A stretch of 64,000 nt of DNA from contig NC_061514.1 in the NCBI RefSeq assembly GCF_022539505.1, positions 244,702,124-244,766,123 on the forward strand, written 5' to 3'. Source of the DNA: Lolium rigidum. Taxonomy: Eukaryota; Streptophyta; Magnoliopsida; Poales; Poaceae. Under the pieces are notes generated by a model. The model had not been told where the DNA came from, ran no database searches, and was given only the letters and a program-made list of their open reading frames with translations. Below are positions 59,250 through 64,000 of this stretch, one piece after another (within the stretch, counting starts at the first letter, position 1; each line of letters begins with the position of its first letter). Both the position numbers and the translations under genes were made by a program.

Positions 59250-61994
59250 CTAGACCTCCGTTTTGGATGAGCTTGGAGCTGGAGTTGGCTTGCACCCAAG
59301 ATAAGCGAGGACCTTCTTCGAGTTCGGTTTCGCAGCCTTGATCAGCGACTGCCATTTCTTGGTCTCCATCTCTTGCGTGTCGCCAACCCTAGTCCAGTCG
59401 ATATTTTGTTGGCTATTGGCAACCAGGGAAATAGTACCCTCCACGCCAACCTTCAAACCTTCTTGACGAAGTTTGAGCCCAAGATTTTCGGGAGTATTGA
59501 AGCACTTGGCGAGAGCAAGAAACGGCGCGGGTTGTTCTTTCTTCGGGAAGAAGTAAGGGTACAGCTGCGACAATCCCGCCTCAGCCTCAGTAAGACCATC
59601 GCGTGCCTCGTCTCCATGAATCTCAAGGAGAGAAAGCGCGTCAAGAAGGGGATCGTTCTCAGGATCCCTAAGTTCATATTCTTGACCCGTTTTTCCTGCT
59701 AAGGCAAAAATTTATTGATAAGTAAGCAAGAAAGGAGAAATTCACGGAAGTCAAAATAGTTTGGGCACTTACTGGCAAAACGACGGCTTCGTGACGCCAG
59801 GCGCTTGATAATCGCCTCTTCGCGAGCAGATTGGTCGGTCATATGCTCACTCAAAGAGGTTTCTGCCTCATGAAGTCTCTTTCGAAGATCTTCGACGGTG
59901 GCGGCCTCTGCCTTAGCTTTTTCGGCATCTGCTTCAGCCTTCTTACGAGCTTTTTCACTTTGCTCCAGTGTACGAGCAAGTGTGTTAGCACGTTTGTTGG
60001 CTTCCGCAAGATTTTCTAAACAAAATAGTCGACAGAAATCAGAATCACGATAAGAAAAGGAAGAAGACGTCGATTTGCCAAAATAAGTAAAAGAGTATTA
60101 CCTTCGGCTTGTTTAGCATAATCGTGGTACCCGACAAATTGGGTACCAAGGCGGATGAATTCTTGCATCAAGGGCTGACAACGGAAAAAGAGAAGTAAGT
60201 ATCAAACAAGGTAAAAAGGTCGACAGCAAAAAAGTAAAAAAAAAATATAGAAAAAAAACGAAGAGAGGAGGGTTCATAGGTACCGAAAAGTTTCTTGTAC
60301 AAAAAAGGAGAAGTAAGCAACTTACGTTATCCAGAAGAGGAGTTGCAGAGCCACCAGGTTGAAGAGCAGATTCTGTGGCTGACTCGACCCTAGCCCTCTT
60401 TGGCGAAGGGACATGGGGGCTCGCAGGTGGAGTTGGATGCTCGACGTTCTGTTGAGGAGGCGAAGTTTCCTCCACATCAGGCTGAACATCCGAAACAACT
60501 AAAGTACGCGACGTATTCGTTCGAGCAACCACGTCAATAGGTGGATTTTCTTCCTCGTCACCACTGCAATAAAACGTCGACAATATAAGGAAAAACGACG
60601 ACAAGTATTTTGCAAGATAAACAACAAAGAGTGATAAGGACTTACGAGCTAACAAGGGCATCCAAGTAAGGGTCGAAAGCTGTCTTCCCTTCGGAAGGAC
60701 CAACTTCTTCGGCTTTGGAGGTGCCGGAATCTTCGACTTCATTCCTCTTCCTCTTGTTCTTTGGATAAACAGCAGGAGGAAGGGAGTGTGTCGAGGCAGT
60801 GGCCTCAGAATCGGCTTCCTTTTCAGAGGATACCGCAGATTTTCGAGAACCTGCGGCTTCACTCTCAGGGCGAGAAGTACCCTGGTTGTCGTCGGTGACA
60901 ACGGCCCGTTCTTCGACTTCTCCACCTTCAGGAAGGGGAGGAAGAGAAACAAGATCTGGATGGTTCTACAAAAAGAAGAATGTCGACAAGAAAGTTATGC
61001 AAAAGATGTCAACAAAAATAAGTACTCGAGAAAAATAGTTCATATGAGAATTACCTCAGGGAGCGCGTTGGTGGCGCTATACGGCCTCACGCGGCAAGAC
61101 GACGGGACATGATCTTTCTTGTTGAGGGAGGAGATTTTTCGGACAAGTTTTTCTAAATCCTTGACCGACAAATCCACCGACAAGCGATCCACATCTTTGT
61201 CGCCAGCATACTTCCAGAGGGGATTTTTGCGAGCTTGTAGAGGCTGCACTCTAATCCTAAGGAAATAAGCCGTGATTTGGATACCCGACAGTTCTTGTCC
61301 TTGGGTATTTTGGAGTTGGTGGATGCGTGTCATCAAGGTTTCTGTCGCCGCTTTTTCTTCGTCGGTAGCCTCTGCATCCCAGGAACGACGGCGACAGATT
61401 TTCTCGGCACCATCAAAAGGAGGGATGTTGTCTTCAACAGAGCCATGATTCTCCTCATGAATGTACAACCACTTTTTGCGCCACCCTTGTACTGAGTCCG
61501 GGAATTTGACGTCAAAGTACTCGACGTCAGGACGGACGCAGATGACAATGCCGCCAATGTTGTAGGAAACATTGGGAGAGCCATTACGACGACAGAAGAA
61601 AATGCGTTTCCATAGAGCCCAGTTAGGCTGGACTCCAAGGAAAGCTTCGCAAAGCGTGATGAAGATTGAGATATGGAGGATGGATTTGGGAGTAAGATGA
61701 TGCAGTTGCAGCCCATACATAAAAAAGCAACCCCCGTAAGAAATTGTGAATGGGGGCGGAAAGACCACGGATGAGGTGGTCCACGAAACTGACCCGATAC
61801 TCCATTGGAGGGGTTGGGTAGCTTTCTTCGCTGGGGAAGCGAAGCGCGCCTTCCTTCTTGCTGATTCCCAGTTTCTTCAGAAGATTGATGTCTTGAGGAG
61901 AGATTTTGGATCTTTCCCACTCCATGTTCCCCAGATCTTCGGTCGCCATCTTAGACTCGGGCGTGTTGTGTCTGGTGAGTCTGCGCGGTGGCAT
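59250..61994 (-). CDS. Element I antisense gene 1, six exons, gypsy-type PF04195-like protein
   Basis: On the minus strand the exons are 61994-61055, 60965-60646, 60563-60326, 60174-60102, 60015-59773 and 59698-59250. All introns have GT-AG ends and the reading phase matches at every junction, giving about 755 codons to a TAG. The first exon holds the domain known as putative gypsy-type transposon (PF04195): FVDHLIRGLSAPIHNFLRGL, then LHISIFITLCEAFLGVQPNW. The middle is acidic and Pro/Ser-rich with a basic patch (PKNKRKRNE). Exon 5 is a coiled coil (LAEANKRANTLARTLEQSEK). The last exon has a compact C-terminal region (GVEGTISLVANSQQNIDW). One frame change in exon 1 sits at an A6 run near 61719-61724 and could be a sequencing error. 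Expression would oppose the element's own transcript. Function unknown. Confidence 0.72.
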
Positions 61995-62124
61995 CAACAA
62001 TGGCGCAGGAGTACAGTGCGAGCGTGGTGGAGCTCCAAGAACTATGGGGTGCAAGGGAGAATTTTGCGAGAGGAGAAGCGAGAGGGCGGCGCGAGCGAAA
62101 GGACTAGAGGAGGAAGACGATGCC

Positions 62125-62132
62125 TTTATATA
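62125..62132 (-). promoter_or_regulatory. TATA box of the antisense gene
   Basis: TATATAAA on the minus strand, about 130 bp upstream of the ATG at 61994 and followed by GC-richer leader. Position and sequence fit a plant core promoter that drives the antisense gene independently of the LTR. Confidence 0.6.
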
Positions 62133-62468
62133 GAGGTGCGGTGAATCGACGCGCCGTTGGATTGAGAGATTGTGGGACAGATGATGTACATGTGGACAAG
62201 GGGTAAAAAGTAATTTCATACAGACGAGAAAGCACATGAGCTACAGTATGTGCGCCAGGAAAAGCGGAAGACGTGTGTCCCCCACTTGTACGACGTGTCA
62301 ATACGACGCGCAATTTGGGCCCGCAAGACAGTGAGAGCGAAGTTCTCGCGTTTTTCTGATAAAGCGATCGTGGCTATCGTCAGCAACGATGTCACCTTGG
62401 CAAGAGAATACCTCGGCTACGAAGGTCCGTAAAAATGGCGACAGCAGAAGATTCTTGATTATTTCGAG

Positions 62469-63402
62469 AGCCTTTGATCAAATACAAGTTTTTGCCCAAA
62501 TGCTTGGGGGCTACTTTGGAAAAAAGGAAAAAATTCGAGTATGGCAAAATAGAAATGGCGAGAGGCTATGATCAAATGCAAGCATTTGTCCATAGCCTCG
62601 GGGGCTACTCTCATCGGGAGCGCTGTTCGCGCACCCGATAGACATAAAAATTCGAGAAAAAAATGACAATATAGCGACACGAGGCATTAAAGTGTTGAGC
62701 CTACAACCAAGCACTAGTCCTTGGCTGTAGCCTCGGGGGCTACTCCCATCGGGAACGCTGTTCGCGTGCCCGATGAAATTATAAAAAAGAGAGAAAAAAG
62801 AAAGAAAGAAGAAAGTGAGCATATTTCGAGTTATATAAATAACTCTGCATATACTCCCATCGGGAGAGCAATATGAGTCATACGTTGACTCAATAAAATG
62901 TGCTATTCCAACAGCTGAATAAGCACTCGACAATATATTCTCGAAGCGCCAAAGTTGCGTATAATTTCTGAATGCCGCAGAACTTTGCGAAGGTAAGACC
63001 CCAGATCCGTTCTGTGCGGCGTGGCGCCGTCTCTGACGTCGGTTTGCTACTTTTTTCCGTATCAACAGATACGAAGAAAAATCCTAACGGACGCGTTAGG
63101 TACCCGATAAATATTGCTGGGACTCGACGGAATGGTAAGACCTTAAGCGGCACCTATCGAAGTTTACACCAGTATCCCGAGATCATGTCCAGGGACGTGA
63201 TCTTGAAGTAGGTTTTGCGGATTGCCACTAGAGCGGTTAACTAGTACCGATCCGTCGGATGAACTAGCCCCAACTACCATTATCCCTGTATAATATAGAA
63301 ATTCATATGCAAAGATATGTGATAAAGTTCAAAGTTATCGAATAAATATAAAGGTGGAGATTTTCCTTGACTCTACGATTCAAACAAAATCTCGGGGGCT
63401 AC
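62469..63402 (+). repeat. Element I 3' spacer with repeated polypurine-like units and the final PPT
   Basis: CTTGGGGGCTACT (62503) and CTCGGGGGCTACT (62597, 62731) recur, the latter two followed by ATCGGGA(G/A)CGCTGTTCGCG. The CTCCCATCGGGA core appears again at 62851. The last copy, CTCGGGGGCTAC (63391-63402), directly precedes the LTR and is the functional polypurine tract. The stretch 62880-63390 between them shows no coding sequence. Confidence 0.75.
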
Positions 63403-63772
63403 TGACATAGGCATCCCCAATGGGCCTGCCGAAGAAGGTACCCGGGGTTTATTGAAGGCCCACGACCCGAAGGATAAGAAGATTCGGAAGCCCAAGATAC
63501 TATTAAGGAAAGCTAGAGTTGTAATAGGAAGCATTATTTGTAATCTTGCGGGACGGGTTAGAAACCCTCCCGGACTCTGTAAACTTGTGTATCACGAATC
63601 CCTCGGCTCCACCTCCTATATAAGGGGGAGTCAAGGGACAAAGAAAGGATCGGATCATTGTCTCGCAAACCCTAGCTTTTACATCGTCGAGTACTTTTTG
63701 GCTGAAACCTTCGAGATCTACTTGCCCTCTACATCCAACGAAACCCTAGTCTACTACTTGTAGGCATTGACA
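63403..63772 (+). repeat. Element I 3' LTR
   Basis: About 370 bp, TGACATAGGCATCCCCAATG ... GGCATTGACA, with a TATA box (TATATAAG, 63617-63624). It starts right after the polypurine tract. The 3' end at 63772 is the best TG...CA fit, but without the 5' LTR or target duplication (AGTTA would follow) it is uncertain by a few bases. Confidence 0.75.
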
Positions 63773-64000
63773 AGTTAATACCTTGTCACCCGTCCATCTT
63801 AAGAAAGTTACAAATGCACATTTGAAAATCTTGACAGGTCAAAAGAAAATTAATTCGAAATTTGAGGTACTTTAGATGGAAGAAATTAACAAATAATGTC
63901 ATCACAAATAGCCAAAAAAACAAGCGTTCGAACTCGGTACATCGAATAATCTCTCACACAATTAAAGCCTGTTTGGTCATAAATTCCATCATAAGCTCAT
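63773..64000. other. Flank beyond element I
   Basis: AT-rich sequence with no coding region or repeat that I recognise. Confidence 0.5.

Larger units (their letters stand above)
46406..63772 (+). mobile_element. Element I, Tat-lineage-like Gypsy retrotransposon with antisense genes
   Basis: The element runs from inside pol (its 5' part is in the gap) through the end of pol at 57586, an antisense coding region, a repeat-rich spacer and a short 3' LTR (63403-63772). It is interrupted by element E at 47534-57088. A large region between pol and the 3' LTR with extra, often antisense, ORFs is a known trait of the plant Tat lineage of Ty3/gypsy elements. Lineage placement here rests on that trait and on the appearance of the integrase, not on a tree. 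Confidence 0.75.

Overview
The window is transposable-element sequence from a large grass genome. I found no intact host gene, tRNA, rRNA or CRISPR array. The kinds of element present point to a pooid grass (wheat/barley/rye or oat/ryegrass group): a CACTA transposon with GC-rich TACGCCGA subterminal repeats, an Angela/BARE-like Copia LTR, several Athila-type Gypsy elements with TGATACGTC LTRs and a tRNA-Asp primer site, and Mutator-type MITEs. I cannot name the species. Two runs of exactly 100 N (27764-27863 and 46306-46405) split the window into three contigs.

Layout. 1-6295 is the 3' part of a CACTA element (broken TNP2 transposase, then a spliced second gene, then subterminal repeats and TIR). 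6296-6710 is an unrecognised coding remnant ending in a Helitron-like terminus. 6772-13282 is a complete but decayed Copia element (TSD ACATA) whose 5' LTR carries a 171-bp MITE beside the TATA box. 13283-14834 is a minus-strand Harbinger-like relic. 14937-15121 is a second MITE. 15269-17002 is a truncated Angela-like LTR.

17003-46305 is a deep nest of LTR elements, named here by letter. D is a retroelement LTR. F is a 4.28-kb solo LTR inserted in D. A is a non-autonomous Athila-like element inserted in F. B/H is an Athila-type Gypsy element inserted in A. C is another Gypsy LTR inserted in B. The two halves of D, F, A and B/H sit in opposite orientation on either side of the first gap. Three independent target-site duplications (TCATT for F, CTCCC for A, CCTCC for B/H) match only if contig 27864-46305 is turned round. 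The simplest reading is a reversed contig in the scaffold, not a biological inversion.

46406-63772 is a Tat-lineage-like Gypsy element (I) on the plus strand, interrupted by a young 9.55-kb Gypsy element E (47534-57088, TSD GGCCA). Downstream of its pol, element I carries an antisense gene with its own TATA box and six exons. All five introns have GT-AG borders, and the phase is kept at every junction. The reading frame is broken once, at a homopolymer. A second antisense two-exon module follows it. This antisense gene is the most interesting coding feature in the window.
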